Source: Yoonia vestfoldensis DSM 16212 (GTDB lineage: Bacteria > Pseudomonadota > Alphaproteobacteria > Rhodobacterales > Rhodobacteraceae). From it: 64,000 nt of DNA. The stretch's first letter is position 1; each line of letters starts with the position of its first letter. Below, piece after piece: positions 45,510 through 55,378 of this stretch. The stretch covers positions 34,321 through 98,320 of the forward strand of contig NZ_KB907987.1 of assembly GCF_000382265.1 (NCBI RefSeq), in the 5' to 3' direction. Under the pieces are notes generated by a model that worked only from the letters and a program-made list of their open reading frames with translations, did no database searches and had not been told where the DNA came from. Position numbers and translations under genes: made by a program.

Positions 45510-46526
45510 ATGACAGCGCTTGACCGATATGTGCGACTGGAAAGTGAGGGGCTCTGGCGGCCCGGACCGGACCAGCAACGTCGGCAGGTCACGATCTCTT
45601 TCGGCGATGCGACGCTTGTGATCGCCGATGCGGCTGCCCGGCCGCTTGCGCATTGGTCACTGCCTGCCGTGATGCGGCTGAACCCCGGCGAACGTCCCGC
45701 ACTTTACAGCCCCGACATGGAGGCCAGCGAAGACCTGGAAATCGCCGACGAGACGATGATCGATGCGATCGAAGAAGTCCGCAAGGCGCTGGCCAAGGCG
45801 GGCCCACAGCCCGGCAAGCTGCGCCACTGGATTACGGCGGGGATCGTGGCCGCGACACTGGCGCTGGCCGTATTCTGGTTACCGGGCGCGCTGATGCGCC
45901 AGACGCTGGCGGTCGTGCCTTTGGCCAAGCGGGTGGAAATCGGCGCGATCATTCTGGCGCAAGTGCAGACCCGGACCGGGCCGGTTTGCCGCGATGCGAC
46001 CGCACAAGCCGCGGCCGGCAAGCTCGCCACACGGGTATTCGGGGCCGGAACACCGCTGAATATCGTCGTCGTGCCAGCGCTTGAGCAGGGCGCACTGGCG
46101 ATGCCCGGCGGTCTGATCGTTCTGGACGCCAGACTGCTGCAGGCGGCGGATGATCCCGTTGCCGTTGCGGGTTTTGTGCTGGCCAGCCGTGTCGCGGTCG
46201 CCGGTCACGACACCCTTGAACCCGTACTGCGAGAGGCAGGGCTTGCCGCGACCTTTGGCCTGCTCACCACAGGCGACATCCCGCGCGAGGTTTTGCAGCG
46301 CCATGCCGACGACCGGCTGGCCCAACCGGCCCCACAGGCAAACGCAAACGATCTGCGCCGCGCGTTCGAGACCGCAAACCTGCCGCACCGCCCCTATCAG
46401 GTGCTGGCGGATGCCCGCACCGGCACGATGCCGGACTTGGGCCGCGATCTGCTGGACGGGCAACCCACGGCGCCTGTGATGACCGACAGCGAGTGGATCG
46501 GTCTACAGAACATCTGTAACCGCTAG
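45510..46526 (+). CDS. Membrane protein with M48-peptidase-like domain lacking the catalytic motif
   Basis: 338 residues. The N-terminal 100 residues look like an uncharacterised cytoplasmic domain (ADAAARPLAHWSLPAVMRLN). One membrane segment follows (HWITAGIVAATLALAVFWLP, about 107-127). The C-terminal part resembles the M48 metallopeptidase core (VVVPALEQGALAMPGGLIVL), but where HExxH is expected it reads ASRVA. It is probably a non-catalytic member. It stands alone between an acyl-CoA synthetase and the upp gene. Confidence 0.72.
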   Translation: MTALDRYVRLESEGLWRPGPDQQRRQVTISFGDATLVIADAAARPLAHWSLPAVMRLNPGERPALYSPDMEASEDLEIADETMIDAIEEVRKALAKAGPQPGKLRHWITAGIVAATLALAVFWLPGALMRQTLAVVPLAKRVEIGAIILAQVQTRTGPVCRDATAQAAAGKLATRVFGAGTPLNIVVVPALEQGALAMPGGLIVLDARLLQAADDPVAVAGFVLASRVAVAGHDTLEPVLREAGLAATFGLLTTGDIPREVLQRHADDRLAQPAPQANANDLRRAFETANLPHRPYQVLADARTGTMPDLGRDLLDGQPTAPVMTDSEWIGLQNICNR

Positions 46527-46529
46527 GGG

Positions 46530-47162
46530 TTACTTTGTGCCGAACATCCGGTCGCCAGCATCGCCCAGACCGGGCACGATATAGCCGTGATCGTTCAGGT
46601 GGCTGTCGATCGCCGCAGTCACGATCGGCACATCTGGATGGGCTTCCTTCATTCGCGCGATGCCTTCGGGGGCCGCCAGCAGGCAGAGAAAGCGAATGTT
46701 CGTTGCACCAGCCTTTTTCAGCAGATCAATCGCCGCCACCGATGAATTGCCGGTCGCCAGCATCGGATCGACGGCGATGACCAGCCGGTCCTCAAGCTCA
46801 GTCGGGACCTTGAAATAGTATTGCACGGGTTGCAGCGTTTTCTCATCCCGGTAAAGCCCGACAAAGCCCACCCGCGCGGACGGGATCAGTTCCAGCACGC
46901 CATCGAGCAACCCGTTGCCTGCGCGCAGGATCGACACCAGCGCCAGTTTCTTGCCGTCGATCACCGGCGCATCCATCGGTTCCAGCGGCGTGTCGATCCG
47001 ACGGGTCGTCATCGGCAGACCGCGCGTCACCTCATAGGCAAGCAGTTGGCTGATCTCGCGGAGCAACTGGCGGAAGAGGGCTGTGGAGGTCTCCTTTTGC
47101 CGCATCAGCGTCAGTTTGTGCTGCACCAGCGGATGGGTGACATGTGTGACGTGGTCATTCAT
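46530..47162 (-). CDS. upp: Uracil phosphoribosyltransferase
   Basis: 210 residues. It starts [20 protein letters not shown] and has the PRPP-binding loop [19 protein letters not shown] plus the uracil-binding C-terminus [19 protein letters not shown]. It makes UMP from uracil and PRPP. Last gene of the nucleoside salvage operon; its start overlaps the add stop by 4 bp. It takes up uracil that thymidine/uridine phosphorolysis and cytidine deamination provide. Confidence 0.96.
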   Translation of the reverse strand: MNDHVTHVTHPLVQHKLTLMRQKETSTALFRQLLREISQLLAYEVTRGLPMTTRRIDTPLEPMDAPVIDGKKLALVSILRAGNGLLDGVLELIPSARVGFVGLYRDEKTLQPVQYYFKVPTELEDRLVIAVDPMLATGNSSVAAIDLLKKAGATNIRFLCLLAAPEGIARMKEAHPDVPIVTAAIDSHLNDHGYIVPGLGDAGDRMFGTK

Positions 47163-48148
47163 CGGGCAGGCTCCAGTCGTTTGGCCACGCGGGCGCGGGT
47201 CGCATCATCGCAGAAAGCGGCGGCAAGGGCGGTCTGGTTCAGCGCCGCGAAATCGGCCTCGTCCCAGCCAAAGGTCTTGTGCAGCATGTCGCATTCGGCG
47301 GTCATCGTGGTGTGAAAGAACGGCGGATCATCGGTGGATACCGTGACCTTGACGCCCGCGTCGCGCAGGCGGGCGATGGGGTGGCTGGCCCAGTCGGTCA
47401 CCGCCTTGAGCACGACGTTGGACCCGGGGCAGACCTCCAGCACGATGTCTTTTTCCACGATCTCGCGCAGCAAGGCGGGATCATCGATGGCCCCGATCCC
47501 GTGGCCGATGCGGGACACCTTCAGATCGCGGATGGTTTCGGCCACCATCGCGGCCCCGCCCCATTCACCGGCATGACAGGTCAGCGGAATGCCCGCCTCG
47601 CGCGCGATGTCGAAGGAATAGGCATAATCCGCAGGCCGCCCTGCCATCTCGCCCCCTGCCATGCCGTAGCCCACGACAAAGCCGCCAAATGTTTCCGCCG
47701 CACAGCGCGCGACGGGTTTACTGGCCTCGGGGCCGAAATGGCGGATGCCGGTCACGATCCCGCGCATGGTGATGCCGAACCGCGCCTCGCCTTCGTCGGC
47801 GGCGTCGGACATGGCGGCAAGGTAATCCTTCCACGCCGCCAGATCACCGCCCCCGCAGAAATCGGGCGAGACGAAAGTTTCCATATAGACCACGCCATGC
47901 GCGGCGGTTTCTTCCAGCACCGCCAGCGTCAGACGGCGGAAATCATCGGGCGTTTGCAGGGTCGTGCAGGCGGCCTCGTAGACCTTCAGGAAATGGTCGA
48001 AATCGCGGAAATCATAGCCGCCTTCGGGCGTGAAGATGCCGCTGATGTCGATCTTTTTCTCGGACGCCAGCATGCGGATGAAATCGGGCGGCGCGCAGCC
48101 TTCCAAATGGGTGTGCAGTTCGACCTTGGGAAGTGACCCGAAATTCAT
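47159..48148 (-). CDS. add: Adenosine deaminase
   Basis: 329 residues from ATG 48148, which follows AGGAAAGAGC-type spacing and overlaps the deoB stop. Zinc site: VELHTHLEG. Catalytic residues: [12 protein letters not shown], then [10 protein letters not shown] and the Asp pair VSTDDPPFF. It deaminates adenosine or deoxyadenosine to inosine forms for phosphorolysis. The longer frame upstream of 48148 runs into deoB and is not used. Adenosine deaminases and adenine deaminases are close; HAGEWGG favours adenosine. Confidence 0.92.
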   Translation of the reverse strand: MNFGSLPKVELHTHLEGCAPPDFIRMLASEKKIDISGIFTPEGGYDFRDFDHFLKVYEAACTTLQTPDDFRRLTLAVLEETAAHGVVYMETFVSPDFCGGGDLAAWKDYLAAMSDAADEGEARFGITMRGIVTGIRHFGPEASKPVARCAAETFGGFVVGYGMAGGEMAGRPADYAYSFDIAREAGIPLTCHAGEWGGAAMVAETIRDLKVSRIGHGIGAIDDPALLREIVEKDIVLEVCPGSNVVLKAVTDWASHPIARLRDAGVKVTVSTDDPPFFHTTMTAECDMLHKTFGWDEADFAALNQTALAAAFCDDATRARVAKRLEPAR

Positions 48149-49320
48149 AGAAAGCTCTTTCCTGCGCCGCGATAGGGCACTGACAAATGATCCGCGATGC
48201 TGGCCGCGACATCCGAAAACGCCAGATGCCCCAAGGGTCCATCCCCGATCCCGTGCACCAGCACCGGCACCCGTTCGCGGGTATGGTCGGTGCCGGGCCA
48301 TGTCGGGTCATTGCCATGGTCGGCGGTGACGATCAACAGGTCATCGGCGTCCAGACGCGGCAAAAGCGCGCCAAGTGCTGCATCGAACCACGCCAGATGC
48401 GCGGCATAGCCAGCGGCATCGCGCCGGTGGCCGTAGTCGCTGTCAAATTCGACAAGGTTCGCAAAGATGAAATCGCCATCCTTGGCCTCGGCCAGCAGGG
48501 CGCCGACATGCTCCACCAGCACGGCATCCTTGCCTTTGCGCAGGGTGTCGATGCCTTGCATCGAAAAGATATCCCCGATCTTGCCCACGGCATGCACCCT
48601 GCCGCCCGCCGCCTGCACATCGTCGCAGATCGACGGGCCGGGCAGCGGGATCGCGTAATCCTTGCGATTGGCGGTGCGGGTAAAGGCCCCCACCCCGCCC
48701 ACGAATGGCCGCGCGATGACACGCCCGACCTTCATCGCATGCAGCATGGGCGCAAGATCAGCGCAAAGCTTGTAAAGTCGGTCCAGCCCGAAATGATCCT
48801 CATGGGCCGCGATCTGCAAGACGCTGTCGGCAGAGGTATAGCAGATGGGCCAGCCAGAGCGGATATGCGCCGCGCCCTCGCGGTCGATGATTGCGGTGCC
48901 CGAGGCGTGGCAATTGCCCAAGATGCCGTCCGTGCCTGCCGCCTTGCAGATGGCAGCGGTCAGATCGGCAGGAAAGGCAGGGGTCGTGTCGGGAAAATGG
49001 TGCCAGTCCCACGGCACCGGCACGCCCGCCAGTTCCCAATGGCCGGACGGCGTGTCCTTGCCGCGCGACACTTCGGTCGCGGCCCCCCATGCGCCGGTCG
49101 GCACGGCACCCAACCCCGGCGCCTCCAGCCCCGAGGCCAGTTGCACCGCCGCCCCCAGCCCCAGCGCATCCAGATATGGCAGATGTAGCGGCACGGCCTG
49201 TGCGATATGGCCCACGGTATTTGCGCCGGTATCGGGCAGATCACCGTTGAAATATTGCGCGGCATCCGGCGCGCCGCCGATACCGACGCTGTCGATCACG
49301 ATGAGGATTGCGCGCGGCAT
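48145..49320 (-). CDS. deoB: Phosphopentomutase
   Basis: 391 residues from ATG 49320. Alkaline-phosphatase-like metal sites: MPRAILIVIDSVGIGGAPDA (metal Asp), the phospho-Thr region GKDTPSGHWELAGV and TADHGNDPTWPGTDHTRERV (Asp-His ligands). It interconverts (deoxy)ribose-1- and 5-phosphate made by deoA. Start overlaps the deoA stop by one base and stop overlaps add by four, showing close coupling. Confidence 0.96.
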   Translation of the reverse strand: MPRAILIVIDSVGIGGAPDAAQYFNGDLPDTGANTVGHIAQAVPLHLPYLDALGLGAAVQLASGLEAPGLGAVPTGAWGAATEVSRGKDTPSGHWELAGVPVPWDWHHFPDTTPAFPADLTAAICKAAGTDGILGNCHASGTAIIDREGAAHIRSGWPICYTSADSVLQIAAHEDHFGLDRLYKLCADLAPMLHAMKVGRVIARPFVGGVGAFTRTANRKDYAIPLPGPSICDDVQAAGGRVHAVGKIGDIFSMQGIDTLRKGKDAVLVEHVGALLAEAKDGDFIFANLVEFDSDYGHRRDAAGYAAHLAWFDAALGALLPRLDADDLLIVTADHGNDPTWPGTDHTRERVPVLVHGIGDGPLGHLAFSDVAASIADHLSVPYRGAGKSFL

Positions 49321-50621
49321 CAGCCGATCCTTTCCAGAACAAGCGGGCCGGGCACGGCCGCATCGCCAATGGTGATCGCCGCCCGTACGGCGCGCGCGGC
49401 CTCGCCCGCGGCTTCTTCGGTTGTGGCATGAAGCGTGCACAGTGGCTGGCCGCGCGTCACGGGCGCACCCAGCCCGATCATGTCGGTCAGCCCGACGGAT
49501 GGGTCGATCCGGTCGGTTTCAACCCGCCGCCCGCCGCCCAAGCCCACGACGACCAGCCCCAGCGCTTCGCCATCAATGGCGGCGATATGGCCGCTGTCAG
49601 CGGCCATGACCTCGCCCACCACGGGGGCTGCGGGCAGATGCGTGCGCCAGTCCTCGGCCATGTCGGGCGGTCCGCCCATCGCGGCGATCATGCTGGCGAA
49701 GCGTTCCATCGCTTCGCCCGAGGACAGGGCAAGGGCGACCTGCGCGCTGGCCTCGGGCGCGCTGCGGCCTTGCAAGGTCAGCAGATGCACGCACAGCGCC
49801 TTGGACAAATCCGCAAGGCGGGGGGCGGCGGCGCTGTTGCCTTCCAGCACTTCCATGCAGACCGCGACCTCGACCGCGTTGCCCAGCGCGGGGGCAAGAG
49901 GCGCGTTCATGTCGGTGATCAGCGCCGCCGTTCGGCACCCTGCCCCATTGGCCGCACTGACCAGCGCCTGTGCCAATGCCCGCGCGTCGTCCTGCGTTTT
50001 CATAAATGCGCCCGACCCGCATTTAACGTCGAGCATCAGACCATCCAGCCCCGCCGCCAGTTTCTTGGACAGGATCGACGCGGTAATCAGGTCGATGGAT
50101 TCGACCGTCGCCGTCACATCGCGGATCGCGTAAAGCCTACAGTCGGCGGGTGCGATCTGGCCTGTCGCGCTGACGATGGCGCAGCCCACCTCGCGCGTGA
50201 TCTGGCGCAGGCGCGATTCCGTGACTTGCGTGGACAGGCCGGGGATCGCCTCGAGCTTGTCGAGCGTGCCGCCCGTATGCCCCAAGCCCCGCCCCGAGAT
50301 CATCGGCACATAGGCCCCGCAAGCCGCGAGCACGGGTGCCGCGATCAGCGACACGCAATCGCCCACGCCGCCTGTGGAATGTTTGTCCAAGACCGGCCCC
50401 GGCAGGTCCCATGCCAAAACGTCGCCGCTGTCGCGCATCGCCTCGGTCAGCGCGACGCGGCCCTGATCGGACAGACCATTCAGACAGACCGCCATCGCAA
50501 AGGCCCCCGCCTGCGCGTCGCTGACGGCACCGCTGGCCAAGCCTTGCGCGAACCATGCAAGCGCCGCCGGATCAGGCGTCTGGCGGTTGCGGATCGCGGC
50601 TATGATCGCGCGGGCGTCCAA
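49320..50621 (-). CDS. deoA: Thymidine phosphorylase
   Basis: 433 residues. The phosphate-binding motif is complete (LDKHSTGGVGDCVSL), with the pyrimidine site SGRGLGHTGGTLDKLEAI and MLDVKCGSGAFMKT. It splits thymidine (and uridine) with phosphate to base and deoxyribose-1-phosphate, which deoB then handles. It begins 4 bp after cdd ends on the same strand. Residue set suits the pyrimidine-nucleoside family rather than anthranilate transferases. Confidence 0.96.
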   Translation of the reverse strand: MDARAIIAAIRNRQTPDPAALAWFAQGLASGAVSDAQAGAFAMAVCLNGLSDQGRVALTEAMRDSGDVLAWDLPGPVLDKHSTGGVGDCVSLIAAPVLAACGAYVPMISGRGLGHTGGTLDKLEAIPGLSTQVTESRLRQITREVGCAIVSATGQIAPADCRLYAIRDVTATVESIDLITASILSKKLAAGLDGLMLDVKCGSGAFMKTQDDARALAQALVSAANGAGCRTAALITDMNAPLAPALGNAVEVAVCMEVLEGNSAAAPRLADLSKALCVHLLTLQGRSAPEASAQVALALSSGEAMERFASMIAAMGGPPDMAEDWRTHLPAAPVVGEVMAADSGHIAAIDGEALGLVVVGLGGGRRVETDRIDPSVGLTDMIGLGAPVTRGQPLCTLHATTEEAAGEAARAVRAAITIGDAAVPGPLVLERIG

Positions 50622-50624
50622 GGG

Positions 50625-51017
50625 TCAGACGCGGCTCATGTAATCGGCGTCGAAACTGCCGGGCAGCAGGTCCGCGACCGTGGTGTGCTGCACGATCCCG
50701 TCCATCGTGGCGAGCGTCACGGCCACATCGCCATCCGCGAATTCCGCGATCTTCTGGCGGCAGCCGCCGCAGGGGCTGACAGGCTTGGGGCTGTCGGCGA
50801 TCACAGCGACCTCGGCGATGCGGGTATCCCCGCCCGCGATCATCGCGGCGATGGCCCCTGCCTCGGCGCAGGTGCCTTCGGGATAGGCCACATTTTCGAC
50901 GTTGCAGCCGGTATAGATCGTGCCGGAGGCGGACCGGATTGCCGCGCCCACCTTGAACTTGGAATAAGGGGCATAGGCGTTTTCGCGCACGGCGCGGGCA
51001 TCGTCGATCAGCGACAT
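50625..51017 (-). CDS. cdd: Cytidine deaminase
   Basis: 130 residues from ATG 51017, with GGAGG 6 nt upstream. Zinc site in the class with three cysteines: TCAEAGAIAAMI (Cys-Ala-Glu) and PCGGCRQKIAEF. Substrate binding: YSKFKVGAA and GCNVENVAYPEGT. It deaminates cytidine and deoxycytidine to the uridine forms that deoA then cleaves. First gene of the cdd-deoA-deoB-add-upp operon. Confidence 0.96.
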   Translation of the reverse strand: MSLIDDARAVRENAYAPYSKFKVGAAIRSASGTIYTGCNVENVAYPEGTCAEAGAIAAMIAGGDTRIAEVAVIADSPKPVSPCGGCRQKIAEFADGDVAVTLATMDGIVQHTTVADLLPGSFDADYMSRV

Positions 51018-51087
51018 GGAAACCTCCGTTTGGGTCCGGTCAGATTGGTGCGGCCAGCGGCGCAATGCAAGACCCGCAGGCCGGGCG

Positions 51088-52155
51088 TCAGCCCGGCAGC
51101 CGCACCTCGAGCAATTCAAGATCGTCGCTTGGCTTGGTGTAACGTGTCCGCATGCCGGGCGGGATCACAAAGGCATCGCCTGCGGTCAGGATGAACGGCT
51201 CTTTGCCCTCGCCTTCAAGCAGCATTTCGCCCGCCATGACAAAGGTGAAGTGGATATCCGCGTCATGCGTGGCCCATTCCGGATCACCCGTCCCGCGCCG
51301 GATCACCTGCACACCGGCGACGCCTTTGGTATTGGCGGCAATCGTGGTGTCGCGCGCGATATAGCCGGGCAGACGCGAGGGCTGCCAGTCTGCATCCGCC
51401 GCCTTGTTGTAGACGAACCGTTGGCCCTGCCATTCGCGGTCAGGGCGCAGATGCGGTGTGGGCAAGGTCATGTCATGGTCGATCTCGGTCACATGTTCGG
51501 CGGGCACGCCAATCTCGATCACCTCGATCCCGTCAGAGGCTTCCAGCACGCGGTGCCGGATTTCAGGCGGCTGGATGAAACAATCGCCTGCTGTCAGGCG
51601 GATCGGGCCGCCCTGATCCTCGTACACCACATCGACCCAGCCCTTGATGCAAAAGATCAGCTGGAACCCGACCTTGTGGAAATGCACCATGTCGGGGACC
51701 GGCCCGCCGTCGGGGATACGGATGTGGCTGGCGATGATCGACCCGCCCAGCCGTGTCGGGATCAGGTCGCGATACTGCATCCCCGCCCGCCCGATCACCC
51801 ACGGGGCCTGATCCGCCAGACGGCGCACGACGAAGGCGTGATCGGTCTGCGGCAGCACCAAGGGCGGGTTCAGCGGATGGACGCTGACGGGCGTGCCACC
51901 GGGGGATGTCATCGCGGTCTGCCCATCCGCAAAGGCGGGATCATCGGTCAGTATCCGCAGGCCGGGGTTCACCCCGGCACCCTGCTCCAACCGCACCCGC
52001 AGCCCGTGGCCGGAATAAACCGCGACACTTGGGTCATCCGCCGGATAGATCATGTCCAGCCGCATCCCCAGCACCTTGCCGAAGAACGCCAGATCGGCGC
52101 GCAGGTCCGTTGTCGGCAGGCAGATTTCGGCGCGGATTTCATGTGTCTGTGTCAT
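51088..52155 (-). CDS. VOC (glyoxalase-like) domain fused to two cupin domains
   Basis: 355 residues from ATG 52155. Residues about 1-110 are VOC-like (RAEICLPTTDLRADLAFFGK, then DPSVAVYSGHGLRVRLEQG). A first cupin covers about 150-230 (MVHFHKVGFQLIFCIKGWVD, DCFIQPPEIRHRV). A second covers about 270-352 (HFTFVMAGEMLLEGEG, GDAFVIPPGMRTRYTKP). Metal-binding His residues are seen in HFHKVGFQLIF and RHRVLEA in cupin one; the second has fewer. This suggests a metal-dependent oxygenase or isomerase on a small carboxylic substrate, unknown. Divergent from the malic enzyme gene, sharing a 126-bp region that contains a strong palindrome. Confidence 0.8.
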   Translation of the reverse strand: MTQTHEIRAEICLPTTDLRADLAFFGKVLGMRLDMIYPADDPSVAVYSGHGLRVRLEQGAGVNPGLRILTDDPAFADGQTAMTSPGGTPVSVHPLNPPLVLPQTDHAFVVRRLADQAPWVIGRAGMQYRDLIPTRLGGSIIASHIRIPDGGPVPDMVHFHKVGFQLIFCIKGWVDVVYEDQGGPIRLTAGDCFIQPPEIRHRVLEASDGIEVIEIGVPAEHVTEIDHDMTLPTPHLRPDREWQGQRFVYNKAADADWQPSRLPGYIARDTTIAANTKGVAGVQVIRRGTGDPEWATHDADIHFTFVMAGEMLLEGEGKEPFILTAGDAFVIPPGMRTRYTKPSDDLELLEVRLPG

Positions 52156-52244
52156 GGATCGCACATTGTGCCCGGCGCGAAAGATTTGCAAGATTGCGCA
52201 AAGCGTGATTAACCGCGCGACAGGCTTTCCCTTGCGGCAGGAAA

Positions 52245-52264
52245 ATGGTTTAACATTAAACCAT
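52245..52264. promoter_or_regulatory. 20-bp perfect palindrome upstream of malic enzyme
   Basis: ATGGTTTAA-CA-TTAAACCAT, arms of 9 bp around a 2-bp centre, ending 17 bp before the maeB start. It may bind a dimeric repressor or form an mRNA hairpin next to the ribosome site (TGGAGAC). It lies in the region shared with the divergent cupin gene. Confidence 0.6.
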
Positions 52265-52281
52265 ATTGAGTGGAGACTTCG

Positions 52282-54561
52282 ATGGTCGATGAAACAGCGA
52301 ATAGCCAGCGTCAGGCTGCCCTTGATTACCACAAGTTTCCCAAGCCCGGAAAACTCGAAATCCGCGCGACCAAGCCGCTGGCCAACGGCCGCGATCTGGC
52401 CCTCGCCTATTCGCCGGGCGTGGCCGAAGCCTGTCTCGAGATCAAAGCAGACCCCGACACCGCGCGCGACTACACAGCAAGGGGCAATCTGGTGGCTGTG
52501 GTCACCAACGGCACGGCGGTGCTGGGTCTTGGAAATATCGGCGCGCTGGCGTCAAAGCCGGTTATGGAAGGCAAGGCCGTCCTGTTCAAGAAATTCGCCA
52601 ATATCGACTGTTTCGACATCGAGTTGAACGAGGCCGACCCCTACAAGCTCGCCGATATCGTTTGTGCGCTGGAACCAACATTTGGCGCGATCAACCTCGA
52701 AGACATCAAGGCCCCCGATTGTTTTATCGTCGAAAAGCTCTGCCGCGAGCGGATGAATATCCCCGTCTTCCACGACGACCAGCACGGCACGGCGATCGTC
52801 GTGGGTGCAGCGGCGGTGAATGCGCTGCACGTCGCGGGCAAACGCTTCGAGGACATCAAGATCATCAGCACCGGCGGCGGTGCTGCAGGCATCGCCTGTC
52901 TCAATATGTTGCTGAAGCTGGGCGTAAAGCGCGAAAATGTGTGGCTATGTGATATCGAAGGGCTGGTCCATCACGGCCGCGAAAAGGACATGAGCCCGCA
53001 AAAGGCGGAATATGCCCAAGGCAGCACACCCGCGACACTGGCCGATGTGATCGAAGGGGCGGACCTGTTTCTGGGTCTGTCCGGTCCGGGCGTGCTGAAA
53101 CCCGACATGGTCGCGCGCATGGCGCCGCGCCCGATCATCTTTGCGCTGGCCAATCCCAACCCAGAGATCGACCCCGACGCCGCCCGTGCCGTGACGCCTG
53201 ATGCGATCATCGCGACAGGGCGCAGCGATTACCCCAATCAGGTCAACAACGTTTTGTGCTTTCCGTTCATCTTTCGCGGTGCGCTGGATGCGGGCGCGAC
53301 CGAGATCAACGACGAGATGAAGATCGCCTGTATCGAAGGCATCGCCGCCCTTGCCCGCGCGACCACCAGCGCCGAAGCGGCGGCCGCCTATAGCGGGGAG
53401 AAACTGACCTTCGGGGCGGATTACCTGATCCCCAAACCATTCGATCCGCGCCTGATGGGTGTCGTGGCCTGCGCCGTGGCCAAGGCCGCGATGGAAACGG
53501 GCGTCGCCAAGCGCCCGATTGCGGACCTCAAAGCCTATAAGGAAAAACTCGACGGATCGGTGTTCAAATCCGCGATGATCATGCGCCCGGTGTTCGAGGC
53601 GGCGCGGACGGCCTCGCGTCGCGTCGTCTTTGCCGAGGGCGAGGATGAACGCGTGCTGCGCGCGGCACAGGCGATCATGGAGGAAACGACCGAAACCCCG
53701 ATCCTGATCGGGCGACCCGATGTGATCGAAAGCCGCTGCGAACGCGCGGGCCTGAAAATCCGCCCCGGTGTGGACTTCAACATCGTGAACCCCGAGAACG
53801 ACCCCCGCTATCGCGATTATTGGGAAACCTATCACGGCCTTATGGCGCGGCGCGGTGTGACCCCCGACCTTGCCAAGGCGATCATGCGCACCAACACGAC
53901 CGCCATCGGCGCGGTGATGGTCCAGCGCGACGAGGCCGACAGCCTGATCTGCGGTACGTTCGGGCAGTTCCTGTGGCACCTGAAATACGTGACCGAGATT
54001 TTGGGGACGCCCGCCTTGCATCCGGTGGGTGCGCTATCACTGATGATCCTCGAGGATGGGCCCTTGTTCATCGCCGACACGCAGGTGCATCCCGAACCCA
54101 CACCGGAACAGATTGCCGAAACGGTGATCGGGGCCGCGCGCCATGTGCGCCGTTTCGGGCTGGAGCCAAAGATTGCGCTGTGTTCGCACAGCCAGTTCGG
54201 CAATCTGGATTGCGACACAGGCCGCCGGATGCGCGGCGCGATGGCGATCCTTGACAGCGCGCCGCGCGATTTCGCCTATGAAGGCGAGATGCATGTCGAT
54301 GCCGCGCTGGATGTGGACTTGCGCAGCCGGATTTTCCCCGCAGCCCATCTGCCAGGACCGGCCAATACGCTGATCTTTGCCAATACCGATGCGGCATCAG
54401 GGGTGCGAAATATCCTCAAGATGAAGGGCGGCGGGCTCGAAGTCGGGCCGGTCCTGATGGGGATGGGCAACCGCTGCCATATCGTCACCCCTTCGATCAC
54501 CGCGCGCGGATTGCTGAACATGTCGGCCATCGCAGGCACGCCGGTGGCTCATTATGGCTGA
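52282..54561 (+). CDS. maeB: NADP-dependent malic enzyme with C-terminal phosphotransacetylase-like domain
   Basis: 759 residues from ATG 52282 (GGAGA 7 nt upstream); a GTG at 52270 is an alternative. Malic domain: [13 protein letters not shown], then [40 protein letters not shown] and NAD(P) fold [15 protein letters not shown]. The phosphate acetyl/butyryl-transferase-like C-terminal part (about 430-759) includes [17 protein letters not shown] and [20 protein letters not shown]. It decarboxylates malate to pyruvate. The C-terminal domain is regulatory in family members. Its stop overlaps the glycosyltransferase-like gene start. Confidence 0.95.
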   Translation: MVDETANSQRQAALDYHKFPKPGKLEIRATKPLANGRDLALAYSPGVAEACLEIKADPDTARDYTARGNLVAVVTNGTAVLGLGNIGALASKPVMEGKAVLFKKFANIDCFDIELNEADPYKLADIVCALEPTFGAINLEDIKAPDCFIVEKLCRERMNIPVFHDDQHGTAIVVGAAAVNALHVAGKRFEDIKIISTGGGAAGIACLNMLLKLGVKRENVWLCDIEGLVHHGREKDMSPQKAEYAQGSTPATLADVIEGADLFLGLSGPGVLKPDMVARMAPRPIIFALANPNPEIDPDAARAVTPDAIIATGRSDYPNQVNNVLCFPFIFRGALDAGATEINDEMKIACIEGIAALARATTSAEAAAAYSGEKLTFGADYLIPKPFDPRLMGVVACAVAKAAMETGVAKRPIADLKAYKEKLDGSVFKSAMIMRPVFEAARTASRRVVFAEGEDERVLRAAQAIMEETTETPILIGRPDVIESRCERAGLKIRPGVDFNIVNPENDPRYRDYWETYHGLMARRGVTPDLAKAIMRTNTTAIGAVMVQRDEADSLICGTFGQFLWHLKYVTEILGTPALHPVGALSLMILEDGPLFIADTQVHPEPTPEQIAETVIGAARHVRRFGLEPKIALCSHSQFGNLDCDTGRRMRGAMAILDSAPRDFAYEGEMHVDAALDVDLRSRIFPAAHLPGPANTLIFANTDAASGVRNILKMKGGGLEVGPVLMGMGNRCHIVTPSITARGLLNMSAIAGTPVAHYG

Positions 54562-55357
54562 TGTGACGCCGGTTATCGCATGTCTCAAATGGGGGAAAGG
54601 ATATCCAACGATCTATACGAATACGCTCTACCGCGCGATTACGGACACAACCTCGGTGGCCGTCAGATTTGTGTGCATTACCGACGATGCATCGGGGCTA
54701 GCAGACGGCATCGAAACGCGCGACTTGCCTTTCTTTGCACTAGATCGACCACTATGGACCAGGGGCATGTGGCCGAAATTTGCGATCTGCGCCAAGGACA
54801 TGTTCCCTGCGGGTACGACCGTGCTTTATATGGACGTTGATGTGCAGGTAACTGGCGATCTGGCGCCGATGCTCCAACACATCACCGATCACGGCGGACT
54901 GCACGTACCACAAGACTGGCACGATACCCATGAACGCTGGTTTCCGAAGCTGTTTGCGAACGAGCGCATTACGCATGGCGCTGTTATCGGCTTGATCGCG
55001 GGAGAGCAGGATCACCTTTACGACATGGTCAAGAATCGAGGTGCAGACATGATAAAGGAATTCGGCAATGATCAGGTCGTCTTTCACAATCATGGCTACA
55101 AGCGTCAGTATCTGCCCAAAGGCTGGGTCCTCAGCTTCAAAAAATCACTCGCATGGCATTTTCCGACGAGTCTGTTCTTGCAACCGTCCCGGCCTCCTAG
55201 TGACTGCATGATTGTTTCCTTCCACGGCCAGCCAAATCCGCAGGACCTGATCCAAGCCCCGTTCAAAAAATGGGGATCACCCGAAAAGTTCGGCTATTTT
55301 CCTGTGCGCTGGATCAAGGATTACTGGGCACGTTATTCCTGTGATACTGATCGCTGA
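54554..55357 (+). CDS. Glycosyltransferase-like protein (GT8-type DxD)
   Basis: 267 residues, overlapping the maeB end by 8 bp. A DxD-type metal/sugar-nucleotide motif (LYMDVDVQVTGDL, Asp94-x-Asp96) and the early YPTIYTNTLYRAI fit galactosyl/GT8-like transferases. The later NDQVVFHNHG resembles the asparagine/histidine acceptor region. It is lower in GC than its neighbours and uses rarer codons (ATA, AGG), suggesting a different history. No surface-polysaccharide genes are adjacent. Substrate unknown. Confidence 0.75.
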   Translation: MADVTPVIACLKWGKGYPTIYTNTLYRAITDTTSVAVRFVCITDDASGLADGIETRDLPFFALDRPLWTRGMWPKFAICAKDMFPAGTTVLYMDVDVQVTGDLAPMLQHITDHGGLHVPQDWHDTHERWFPKLFANERITHGAVIGLIAGEQDHLYDMVKNRGADMIKEFGNDQVVFHNHGYKRQYLPKGWVLSFKKSLAWHFPTSLFLQPSRPPSDCMIVSFHGQPNPQDLIQAPFKKWGSPEKFGYFPVRWIKDYWARYSCDTDR

Positions 55358-55378
55358 GGACGGTGCAAAAGACTTTAT

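Noticed and set aside
43746..45653. 635-codon reverse frame opposite the second acyl-CoA synthetase
   Set aside because: Antisense to conserved adenylation motifs and without domain signal.
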